Source of the DNA: an uncultured Fulvivirga sp.
GTDB taxonomy: Bacteria; Bacteroidota; Bacteroidia; Cytophagales; Cyclobacteriaceae
Length of the DNA stretch: 64,000 bases
Assembly: GCA_947500555.1 (NCBI GenBank)
Contig: CANMSE010000001.1
Coordinates: forward strand, 744,001 to 808,000
Direction: 5' to 3'
Under the pieces are notes generated by a model. The model had not been told where the DNA came from. It saw nothing but the letters and a program-made list of their open reading frames with translations, and ran no database searches. Made by a program: the position numbers and the translations under genes. Positions 45,279 through 53,208 of this stretch are shown in pieces. The first letter of the stretch is position 1. Each line of letters starts with the position of its first letter.

Positions 45279-45956
45279 TTGAGAATTCTTGAAGATTTCA
45301 TTTCGTTATTCTTTCCTCGCTATTGTGTTGCATGCAGAAAGTCATTGTATGGAAATGAAAAATATGTTTGCTTAAATTGTTTCTCTAACGTGGCGAAGAC
45401 CAATAGCCACAAGGAGAAAGTAAATGTTATTGATTCTAAATTTTACGGTAAGCTTCCTGTAGAAAATGTCTGGTCATATTTTTATCTTCAGAAGAATGGA
45501 ATAGCCGAAAAGCTGATTTATCATCTCAAATATGCAAATATGCCTCAGTTGGGTATCGAGCTTGGACTGAAGTATGGCAAGGAGCTGTTAATATCTGGTA
45601 AAATAATGAATTATGATTTTATCGTACCCGTACCATTACACTATAAAAAACTAAAAATCAGAGGCTATAATCAAAGTACAAAGTTTAGCGAAGGCCTTAG
45701 TGAATCGTTAAATATTCCTGTTGTTGAGGCTTTAAACCGTAAAGTCGCCACTGAGACTCAGACTTCTAAGTCTCGATTAGCACGATGGAAAAATGTTAAT
45801 AGTATTTTCGAAATTTCGAATGACTCAATTAATGGGAAGTCTATTTTATTGGTTGACGATGTGGTTACTACGGGAGCCACTTTGGAAGCCTGTGGTAATG
45901 TCTTGATAGATAAAGGGTGCCGATTAAGTATTATAACTCTGGCAAGTGCTAAATAA
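45279..45956 (+). CDS. ComF-family phosphoribosyltransferase-like protein
   Basis: The 225-aa protein has the N-terminal C4 zinc knuckle (C16, C19, C31, C34) and a phosphoribosyltransferase PRPP loop VDDVVTTGAT (192-201), the ComF hallmarks. ComF homologues support natural transformation in some bacteria, but the reaction is not established. There is no ATG: the TTG at 45279 is the likely start, since the upstream ATG frame is stopped immediately. It is followed by a strong terminator. Confidence 0.9.
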   Translation: MRILEDFISLFFPRYCVACRKSLYGNEKYVCLNCFSNVAKTNSHKEKVNVIDSKFYGKLPVENVWSYFYLQKNGIAEKLIYHLKYANMPQLGIELGLKYGKELLISGKIMNYDFIVPVPLHYKKLKIRGYNQSTKFSEGLSESLNIPVVEALNRKVATETQTSKSRLARWKNVNSIFEISNDSINGKSILLVDDVVTTGATLEACGNVLIDKGCRLSIITLASAK

Positions 45957-45958
45957 AA

Positions 45959-45984
45959 AAGCCTCTCATTTTAATGAGAGGCTT
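45959..45984. terminator. Bidirectional terminator between comF and gldJ
   Basis: AAGCCTCTCATT (45959-45970) pairs perfectly with AATGAGAGGCTT (45973-45984), flanked by A-rich and T-rich runs. It separates the convergent comF and gldJ genes and can serve both. Confidence 0.88.
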
Positions 45985-46004
45985 CTTAAATTTAAAATAT
46001 CTTA

Positions 46005-47258
46005 TTAATAATTAGATCCTGCTCTAATCATAGCACAACGGAAACCAATCGTAGCCGTAGAAGAATCCTGATCTAAATACCTTCTTGTTCCTGGAGACAT
46101 CCAATAGGCAACGTCTTTCCACGAACCTCCTTTGAAAACTCTCGCCTCGTCTGTGATCAAAGAAGTGAAACCTTCAGGGTTATTTTCGAAATCAGAATTG
46201 TAGAATTCTTCTCCAGTGGCTTCATTCTTAGTTTCATCCATATAACCATCTCTACGGATAGGATTTAGATCATCAAAATCTTGGAATGACATAGGTCGGT
46301 AAACATCAAGCACCCATTCACTCACATTACCAGCCATATTGTAAAGCCCAAAATCATTTGGAGGGAATTCATAGATGTATGAAGTAATTAGGGCTCCATC
46401 ATTTAATTTACCTGCTATACCTGCATAATCACCTCGACCTCTTTTGAAGTTAGCAAGAAAATAACCCATTTCTTTTCCATAGGGATTTCTAAGAGCATGT
46501 CCATCCCACGGATATAACCTTTGGTGTGTTTGATTTTCATCCAACCACTGAGTTCCAATGAGTGCAGTAGCAGCATATTCCCACTCAGCCTCTGAAGGAA
46601 GTCTGTAATTTGGAAGTACAATACCAGATTCCAAAGGAATTCTTCCTCCAGAAGTTTCAGGTAGTTCTTCACCAGAATCTTCATACAATTTTTGATTTAC
46701 CGCAGCGGTTCTCCAGTCTCCATAGTTATTAGCTTGAACCCAGCTAACTCCAACAACTGGGAAGTATCTAAAGCCAGGGTATCTCAAATAATGATCAACA
46801 TAAGGATCGTTATAAGCTAATCGTGCCTCCCAAACAGTTGTGTCAGGAAGAGCAGCAATGTATACTTCTCTGGAAGAATCCGAAACATTTAAGTAATGCA
46901 AGTATTCTAACCAGTGAATATTGGCAATTTCTGTTTCATCCATGTAGAAAGAAGCTACAGATACTGTTCGCTCTAAATTGTCTCGTCTGTTAAGAATATC
47001 TTCTTCGAAAGATCCAACGATTGAACGACCACCTTCAATGAACACCAAATTTGGCCCTTCTGGTTGCCCTGCATAAGGATTCACCTCAAAACCGTTATTA
47101 TCTTCATCATTATAAGCTAAACCAGTAGCTGTACTCAAAGCGCCCGGGTGGGAACTAGTAGGTCTTCCACTGCCTCCACCAAGGAAACAAGAAGTGAGTA
47201 ACATTGAACCACCAACAACTAACAAAGCGCTTTTTACCAAGCCTGCAGCTCTTTTCAT
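46005..47258 (-). CDS. gldJ: Gliding motility/T9SS-associated lipoprotein GldJ
   Basis: The 417-aa lipoprotein (lipobox MLLTSC, Cys24) has a formylglycine-generating-enzyme/sulfatase-modifying (SUMF1) fold. The N-terminal sequence (ATGLAYNDEDNNGFE, LVFIEGG, SFYMDETEIAN, LPDTTVWEARLAYND, FPVVGVSWVQANNY) matches GldJ rather than GldK. GldJ is an outer-membrane component needed for gliding and T9SS function in Bacteroidota. No other gld or por genes are in the window. It is consistent with the T9SS tail on the haloperoxidase at 15-17 kb. Confidence 0.85.
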   Translation of the reverse strand: MKRAAGLVKSALLVVGGSMLLTSCFLGGGSGRPTSSHPGALSTATGLAYNDEDNNGFEVNPYAGQPEGPNLVFIEGGRSIVGSFEEDILNRRDNLERTVSVASFYMDETEIANIHWLEYLHYLNVSDSSREVYIAALPDTTVWEARLAYNDPYVDHYLRYPGFRYFPVVGVSWVQANNYGDWRTAAVNQKLYEDSGEELPETSGGRIPLESGIVLPNYRLPSEAEWEYAATALIGTQWLDENQTHQRLYPWDGHALRNPYGKEMGYFLANFKRGRGDYAGIAGKLNDGALITSYIYEFPPNDFGLYNMAGNVSEWVLDVYRPMSFQDFDDLNPIRRDGYMDETKNEATGEEFYNSDFENNPEGFTSLITDEARVFKGGSWKDVAYWMSPGTRRYLDQDSSTATIGFRCAMIRAGSNY

Positions 47259-47584
47259 AACTGTTTATTTATTAAAAAATTAAATGCAAACACTAATATA
47301 GTCATATATCTAAAGTATTCGCAAGTTTATTAGTGGCCAAAATAACATTTCTATTTGATAAAATGCCCACTAAAAAGTGAAATTTTCTATCTAATTGTCA
47401 ATTTTAATAATCGGATAGGCCATCATTTGCCTTTGTATAACTTGTTCTCCTTGAAAATATTATGTCCAGCTAAAGATTTAATCAGTCAAATAAACCGCTT
47501 AACTTTCAATGACTCCATAGTTTATAATTTAAAAAGACATCTTATGTCAATACTTCAATTTTACATTTACTAATAAGTTAATAA
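47259..47584. promoter_or_regulatory. 326-bp divergent spacer between gldJ and sensor kinase
   Basis: The AT-rich spacer must hold two divergent promoters. A short inverted element TTAGTGG ... CCACTAA spans about 47328-47374 with a long loop and may be coincidental. I see no convincing ORF, tRNA or small-RNA hairpin, and could not assign -33/-7 elements with confidence. Confidence 0.3.
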
Positions 47585-48628
47585 GTGGAAGAGCGAATAA
47601 ATACAAGAAAACTCTATTGGATATTTCAATTTACAGGCTGGGCCTTATTCTTTGCCTTTTATGCCGTTATAGCCATATATTTTAATGAGTTTCAATGGCA
47701 TATTCTTGCTGGATATTTCAATACCGTATTAGTAGGTTTTATTCTCACCCATTTTTATAGATATCACATTAAAAATCGTCAGTGGGAGCGATTGGGCATT
47801 TTTAAGCTCTCTACAAGAGTTATATTGGGTGGATTGATACTTGCAATGCTGTGGGCAAGTATTGTAATACCGGTAAACAACACTTTTTTTCCTGTAGAAA
47901 GTGATCAGGAATTCACTTTTGTAATTGCTGTTATAGTAGTTTTTAACCTGTCAATAGTTTTGATCGGGTGGTCGCTGATGTATTTCTTATTTAAATTTTT
48001 TATCAATCTAAAGGGAAGTGAAGTAGAAAAGTGGAAATTGGAAGCTGCGGTAAAAGATGCTGAGCTCATAGCACTTAAATCCCAAATTAACCCTCATTTC
48101 ATTTTTAACAGTTTGAATAACATTAGATCCCTCGTGATTGAAAACCCTGAAAAGTCTCGTGATATGATAACACACTTGTCAGACCTCTTGCGTTATTCGA
48201 TACAATTTAACAATAGAGAGAAGGTAAGCCTGGAACAAGAACTTGAAGTTGTTCAGAACTATTTAAACCTTGAATCAATTCAGTTTGAAGACCGATTGAA
48301 ATATACGTTGGAAATTAAACCGGAAACACTTGATCTAAAGATACCACCAATGGCGGTACAGCTTTTAGTGGAGAATGCCATTAAACATGGTATTTCCAAT
48401 CTGCCTAAAGGAGGCGAAATCAATATTCGTAGCTTTTTGAATGAAAATAACCTAGTAGTAGAGGTCATTAACTCAGGACAAGTAAATGATAAAACTACAG
48501 GTACAGGAATAGGACTAAAGAATGCATCTGACAGGTTGAAATTAATATTTGGAAAAATATCTAATTTGGAAATCGGTAATCTGGATGAAAAAATGGTTTG
48601 CGCAAAATTTAAAATTCCACTGACATGA
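47585..48628 (+). CDS. LytS-type sensor histidine kinase
   Basis: The 347-aa protein has four N-terminal transmembrane helices and a PF06580-type kinase region: the phosphoacceptor H171 in QINPHFIFNSLNNI, an N-box VENAIKHGI and a G-box GTGIGLKNASDRL. It starts with GTG directly after an in-frame TAA, so no other start is possible nearby. Its end overlaps the LytTR regulator gene by 4 bp. The pair is a typical Bacteroidota LytS/LytTR two-component system; the signal is unknown. Confidence 0.92.
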   Translation: MEERINTRKLYWIFQFTGWALFFAFYAVIAIYFNEFQWHILAGYFNTVLVGFILTHFYRYHIKNRQWERLGIFKLSTRVILGGLILAMLWASIVIPVNNTFFPVESDQEFTFVIAVIVVFNLSIVLIGWSLMYFLFKFFINLKGSEVEKWKLEAAVKDAELIALKSQINPHFIFNSLNNIRSLVIENPEKSRDMITHLSDLLRYSIQFNNREKVSLEQELEVVQNYLNLESIQFEDRLKYTLEIKPETLDLKIPPMAVQLLVENAIKHGISNLPKGGEINIRSFLNENNLVVEVINSGQVNDKTTGTGIGLKNASDRLKLIFGKISNLEIGNLDEKMVCAKFKIPLT

Positions 48629-49338
48629 AAGCATTAGTTGTTGATGATTCAAGACTTGCCCGAAATGAACTGAAAAGGTTACTTAAAGAATTTGACTTTA
48701 TAAATGTCATTGGAGAAGCAGCTGATGCTCAGGAAGCCAAAGAGTTTATCGAAGAAAAAAAACCCGAGCTAGTATTTCTAGACATTCAAATGCCCGGTAA
48801 AAATGGGTTTGAATTATTGGAAGACCTGGAAGATGTACCTGAAGTCATTTTTACAACAGCTTATGACGAATATGCGATAAAAGCGTTTGAATATAATGCC
48901 CTTGACTACTTGCAAAAACCTGTGCAAAAAGATAGGCTAGCAGGAGCTTTGAGTAAAGTTCAGGAGAAAAAAGATAAACACGAAACTGCTGAGGAAGATC
49001 GAATGACTGAAAACCATCAGGTATTTGTGAAGGATGGCGAACGTTGTTGGTTTGTTCTTCTATCAGGAGTCAGACTTTTTGAAGTCGAAGGAAACTATAC
49101 CAAAATATACTTTGAGGATAACAAACCAATGATTCCAAGAACTCTGAATTACTTAGAGACCAGACTGGATACTAAAACCTTTTTTAGAGCCAATCGTCAG
49201 CAGATAATCAATTTGAAATGGGTAGAACGAATCGAGCCGTGGTTTAGTGGCAGCATTCGCATTTACCTTAAAGGAGGTCATGAAGTTGATGTTTCGAGAA
49301 GGCAAACACAGCGATTTAAGGAACTGATGAGCTTTTAA
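48625..49338 (+). CDS. LytTR-family response regulator
   Basis: The 237-aa protein has a receiver domain (D8, D9 acid pair; phosphoacceptor D53 in FLDIQMPGKNG; K98 in LQKP) and a C-terminal LytTR DNA-binding domain (about 130-237, containing FFRANRQQIINL). It is translationally coupled to the upstream kinase. The targets are unknown; no LytTR repeat site was recognised nearby. Confidence 0.93.
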   Translation: MKALVVDDSRLARNELKRLLKEFDFINVIGEAADAQEAKEFIEEKKPELVFLDIQMPGKNGFELLEDLEDVPEVIFTTAYDEYAIKAFEYNALDYLQKPVQKDRLAGALSKVQEKKDKHETAEEDRMTENHQVFVKDGERCWFVLLSGVRLFEVEGNYTKIYFEDNKPMIPRTLNYLETRLDTKTFFRANRQQIINLKWVERIEPWFSGSIRIYLKGGHEVDVSRRQTQRFKELMSF

Positions 49339-49476
49339 TTTCCCTCCATGGGATGAATTTCCTAATCAATATTCCAATATTGGGAAACAAATAAATGCAA
49401 AACGTGATTTTTAGAGGCTTTAGGCACTTGGCATAGTGTTTATATCATAGTTGTTAATTGCTAACAACCTTGATTT

Positions 49477-49728
49477 ATGATTTCAATAAGTGATTTTCAA
49501 ATTTTGCCATTCGATAAAAAATGTGATTTCATCACAGTTTTTGCAGATTATATAGTTTACAGAACCGAGTCAGATAAAAAATTCTATTTGTATCATATGG
49601 AGAATTACTTTGTGGAAGTCTGTTATTCGCCTTCTCAATCCAAGGTACTTGGCATTCATGCTTTTAAAAACTCGGCCTTGGCGGAACCCTATTTGGGTGA
49701 AATTGATATATCAGACCTTTTCGGCTGA
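49477..49728 (+). CDS. Small hypothetical protein
   Basis: The 83-aa protein (beginning MISISDFQILPFDKKCDFIT) looks like a compact beta-rich domain with aromatic residues (YLYHMENYFVEVCY). I do not recognise a family. It follows the LytTR gene by 138 bp and its end overlaps the convergent mfd end by 18 bp. Codon usage and length are consistent with a real gene. Confidence 0.55.
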   Translation: MISISDFQILPFDKKCDFITVFADYIVYRTESDKKFYLYHMENYFVEVCYSPSQSKVLGIHAFKNSALAEPYLGEIDISDLFG

Positions 49729-52700
49729 TTTGGGAATTATAAAATTCAAGATAAGTTTGGCTTCGTCCACTGTTCTTACCTCATCAAAAGTCAGTATTAA
49801 CTTTGTTTTGTACTCTTTCAGTCGACATTGCTTTGGATGCTGTTGTACATAGCTCAATATATAACCAAACGTTTCAGACTTAAAATAGCTTTCATTGTTT
49901 TCTGTTTCTAAGTACGCCTTCATTTTCTCTCCCTTTAGCGTCAATTTTTCGAAGCCTAATTCTTCAGCGAGCCACCTTAATCTAACGGTTTCAATGAGAT
50001 CTTGCACAGTATCAGGTAATGAGCCGAAGCGGTCAACCATTGATTCAGCAAATTTCACTAATTCATCTTCAGTCTTTAGGTTATCTAACTTTGAGTAAAG
50101 AGCTAATCTTTCTGAGATATTAGTCACATAGTTTTCAGGGATAATAAGTTCCAGATCGGTTTCGATATTGCAATCCTGAACTACTGCTTTTGATGCGGCA
50201 GCGGTCAATTCTTTCACGAAAAGATCTTTGAAGTCAGTTTCCTTAAGTTCCTGAACAGCTTCATCCAGAATTTTATGATACATATCAAAACCCAGATCAG
50301 AAATAAATCCGCTCTGTTCAGACCCTAATAAATTTCCGGCACCTCGAATATCCAAATCACGCATCGCCACTTTAAAGCCGTCACCTAAATCAGAGAATTC
50401 TTCCAAAGTACTTAGTCGCTTTCTGGAATCTGATGACAACCCAATGGTAGGTGGAGTAAGCAAATAACAAAATGCCTTTTTGTTACTACGTCCAACTCTT
50501 CCACGCATTTGATGCAAATCAGAGAGGCCAAAGGTATGTGCCTGATTGATAATGATGGTATTGGCATTTGGTATATCCAACCCGGATTCTATGATATTGG
50601 TTGAAACCAATACGTCATATTCACCTTCGATGAACTTCATCATACTTTTTTCAAGTCTTGAACCGTCCATTTGTCCGTGTGCGATGCCAACCCTTGCATC
50701 TGGTACCAGTCGCATAATGATATTAGCTACCTCTTCAATATCCCCAACTCGATTATGAACAAAGAATACCTGGCCACCTCGTCTTAATTCAAAGCTTATA
50801 GCATCTCTTGTGATTTCCTCATTGAACGTATGAATTTCGGTCGTAACCGGTTGACGGTTTGGAGGCGGAGTAGAAATGATGCTTAAATCACGTGCACCCA
50901 TAAGTGAAAAATGCAATGTTCTAGGAATAGGCGTAGCCGTCAGCGTGAGTGCATCAACATTTACACGCATCTCTTTTAGCTTTTCCTTTACTTTAACTCC
51001 AAACTTTTGCTCTTCATCAATGATCATCAGGCCGATGTCCTTGAACTCCACATCTTTACTCACTATTCTGTGAGTGCCAATCAAGATATCAGTTTTACCT
51101 TCTTTAACTCTTTTTAAAGTTTCTTTTATGGCTTGAGGTGTTCGAAATCTGTTGATGTATTCTACAGTTACTGGCAGGTTGGATAGCCGTTCACTAAATG
51201 TGCGATAGTGCTGCATGGCCAAAATAGTAGTTGGCACCAGCACAGCAACTTGCTTACCATCAGCTACAGCTTTGAAAGCAGCGCGAATTGCGACTTCTGT
51301 TTTTCCAAAGCCCACATCACCACAAACCAGCCGATCCATAGGGTGCGACTGTTCCATATCTTCCTTTACATCTGCAGTAGCTTTAGCCTGGTCAGGAGTA
51401 TCTTCATAAATAAAGGAAGATTCAAGCTCTGCTTGCATGAAACTATCTTCAGAGAACGCGAACCCCGGAGCCTTTTTTCGCTTAGCGTAAAGATTGATAA
51501 GGTCCTTAGCAATGTCCTTGACCTGTTTTTTAGCCTTACTCTTTTTATTCTCCCACTCAGGTGAGCCTAGTTTACTAATAGCTGGAGGTGAGCCTTCCTT
51601 GCCTGTATATTTTGAAATCTTATGCAGCGAATGGATACTCAGATAAAGCAAATCATCGTCCCGGTAGATCAGTCGGATGGATTCCTGAATCTTACCATTT
51701 ACTTCCTGTTTTTCCATACCGGCAAATTTTCCAATCCCGTAATCGATATGGGTTACAAAATCTCCAGGTTGTAGCGTGCGGAGCTCCTTAAGTGTCAGTG
51801 CCTTTGACTTCGAATGCTTGTCTTTGGTTTTGTACCTGTGAAACCGCTCGAAAATCTGATGGTCTGTGTAGCAGGCTATTTTTAATATCTTGTCAATGAA
51901 ACCTGCTCGTAAGCTGATATTAAAACCCTGAAATTCAGTACCGGCATCTATTTCTTCAAAAATAGTTCTGAGCCTTTCGAGCTGACGTTGAGAGTCAGAA
52001 GCAATTAATGTTGTAAAACCTTTTTCTTGATTTTCACTGGTGTTTTGTACCAGCAACTCAAAATTCTTGTTCAGCGATGGCTGTGGTTCGGAATCTAACT
52101 TGAACAGAATAGCATCTTGAAAATAAAACCGATTACCAAACTCTAATTGTACAAGGTCTCCAATTTGACTTTTGAAAGAATCAGAAGTTTCAAATAAATC
52201 ACTGGGATCAAGAACCACTTGTGTATTTCCACTTTCATCTAGCACCTGGTCGAAACTTCCTGAGGCTTTGTCAAAATATGAATCAATGATATCTAGCGTA
52301 TGCTGAAAGTCCTTATACCAAATTTTGGTGTTGTTAGGTAAAAAATCCAGGAACCCTTGCCTTTCCTCTTGTATTAACTTGGTCTGTACATTAGGAATGA
52401 GATTAATTTCTTTGACCTGATCTACAGAAAGTTGGGAATTTGGATCAAATGTTCGAATACTTTCAATCTCATCACCGAATAGCTCAATGCGATAAGGGAG
52501 ATCGTGCGCATAAGAGAAGACATCCAGAATTCCACCCCTAACAGCGAACTGACCAGCTTCATAAACAAAATCAGTTTTATCGAAGTCGTAGGAAACCAAT
52601 AGCTCACTGAAAAATTCGATATCTACTTTTTCTCCAACACTGGCACTAAATGTATTTTTTGTAAGGGACTTTTTGTTAATGACTTTTTCGGTCAGTGCTT

Positions 52701-53082
52701 CGGGGTAGGTCACTATTATTTCTCCGGATGCTGCTTTATGATTTACACGATTAAGAATTTCTGCACGCATAAGCACATTGGCATTCTCCGTTTCTTCAAA
52801 CTCATAAGGCCTTTTGTAGGAGGTAGGAAAAAAAAGAACTTCTTTATTTCCTAGTAAGTTCTGAAGATCATAATGGAAGTATGCTGCTTCTTCTTTATCA
52901 TGAAGTACAATGAGATGGTTTTGATGATTAATTTGATAGGTACAAGCAACTATTATTGCATCCAGGCTGCCTGTAATATTTTTCAATTGGACATACCTCT
53001 CCCCATTATCTTTAGTTTTTTCAGCTATTGACTGAATTATACTATCTCCTTTATAGAGTTTTAAGAGGTCGCTGGTCTTCAC
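49711..53082 (-). CDS. mfd: Transcription-repair coupling factor Mfd
   Basis: The 1123-aa protein has the Mfd plan: UvrB-like N-terminal modules (about 1-350), an RNA polymerase-interacting domain (about 440-500, GDFVTHIDYGIGKFAGM), a RecG-like SF2 translocase with Walker A GDVGFGKTE (588-596) and DEEQ box, and a C-terminal TRCF domain. Mfd removes stalled RNA polymerase and recruits UvrA. It is monocistronic and divergent from ppc. Confidence 0.96.
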   Translation of the reverse strand: MKTSDLLKLYKGDSIIQSIAEKTKDNGERYVQLKNITGSLDAIIVACTYQINHQNHLIVLHDKEEAAYFHYDLQNLLGNKEVLFFPTSYKRPYEFEETENANVLMRAEILNRVNHKAASGEIIVTYPEALTEKVINKKSLTKNTFSASVGEKVDIEFFSELLVSYDFDKTDFVYEAGQFAVRGGILDVFSYAHDLPYRIELFGDEIESIRTFDPNSQLSVDQVKEINLIPNVQTKLIQEERQGFLDFLPNNTKIWYKDFQHTLDIIDSYFDKASGSFDQVLDESGNTQVVLDPSDLFETSDSFKSQIGDLVQLEFGNRFYFQDAILFKLDSEPQPSLNKNFELLVQNTSENQEKGFTTLIASDSQRQLERLRTIFEEIDAGTEFQGFNISLRAGFIDKILKIACYTDHQIFERFHRYKTKDKHSKSKALTLKELRTLQPGDFVTHIDYGIGKFAGMEKQEVNGKIQESIRLIYRDDDLLYLSIHSLHKISKYTGKEGSPPAISKLGSPEWENKKSKAKKQVKDIAKDLINLYAKRKKAPGFAFSEDSFMQAELESSFIYEDTPDQAKATADVKEDMEQSHPMDRLVCGDVGFGKTEVAIRAAFKAVADGKQVAVLVPTTILAMQHYRTFSERLSNLPVTVEYINRFRTPQAIKETLKRVKEGKTDILIGTHRIVSKDVEFKDIGLMIIDEEQKFGVKVKEKLKEMRVNVDALTLTATPIPRTLHFSLMGARDLSIISTPPPNRQPVTTEIHTFNEEITRDAISFELRRGGQVFFVHNRVGDIEEVANIIMRLVPDARVGIAHGQMDGSRLEKSMMKFIEGEYDVLVSTNIIESGLDIPNANTIIINQAHTFGLSDLHQMRGRVGRSNKKAFCYLLTPPTIGLSSDSRKRLSTLEEFSDLGDGFKVAMRDLDIRGAGNLLGSEQSGFISDLGFDMYHKILDEAVQELKETDFKDLFVKELTAAASKAVVQDCNIETDLELIIPENYVTNISERLALYSKLDNLKTEDELVKFAESMVDRFGSLPDTVQDLIETVRLRWLAEELGFEKLTLKGEKMKAYLETENNESYFKSETFGYILSYVQQHPKQCRLKEYKTKLILTFDEVRTVDEAKLILNFIIPKSAEKV

Positions 53083-53181
53083 AAGGGCACAAATTTATAA
53101 AATATGTTAAGGATGCAGCGTCAGCAATCGATTGAAGTTTATATTTTATTTTTCATGGCCTAAATCACCTTTTTCTTGAAC

Positions 53182-53189
53182 TATATTTG
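53182..53189 (+). promoter_or_regulatory. Promoter -7 element for ppc
   Basis: TATATTTG matches the Bacteroidota TAnnTTTG -7 element exactly. It lies 19 bp before the ATG at 53209, which implies a short leader and argues against the in-frame TTG at 53176, since that codon is upstream of this element. No clear -33 TTTG was found at the right spacing. Confidence 0.5.
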
Positions 53190-53208
53190 TTTTCAAATAT
53201 TGAGAATT

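Noticed and set aside
47259-47584. Possible 72-aa frame in the gldJ-kinase spacer
   Set aside because: No credible start context, no recognisable domain, and the sequence looks like AT-rich promoter DNA.
53176-53208. TTG start for ppc
   Set aside because: It lies upstream of a TAnnTTTG promoter element, and the family start fits the ATG at 53209.
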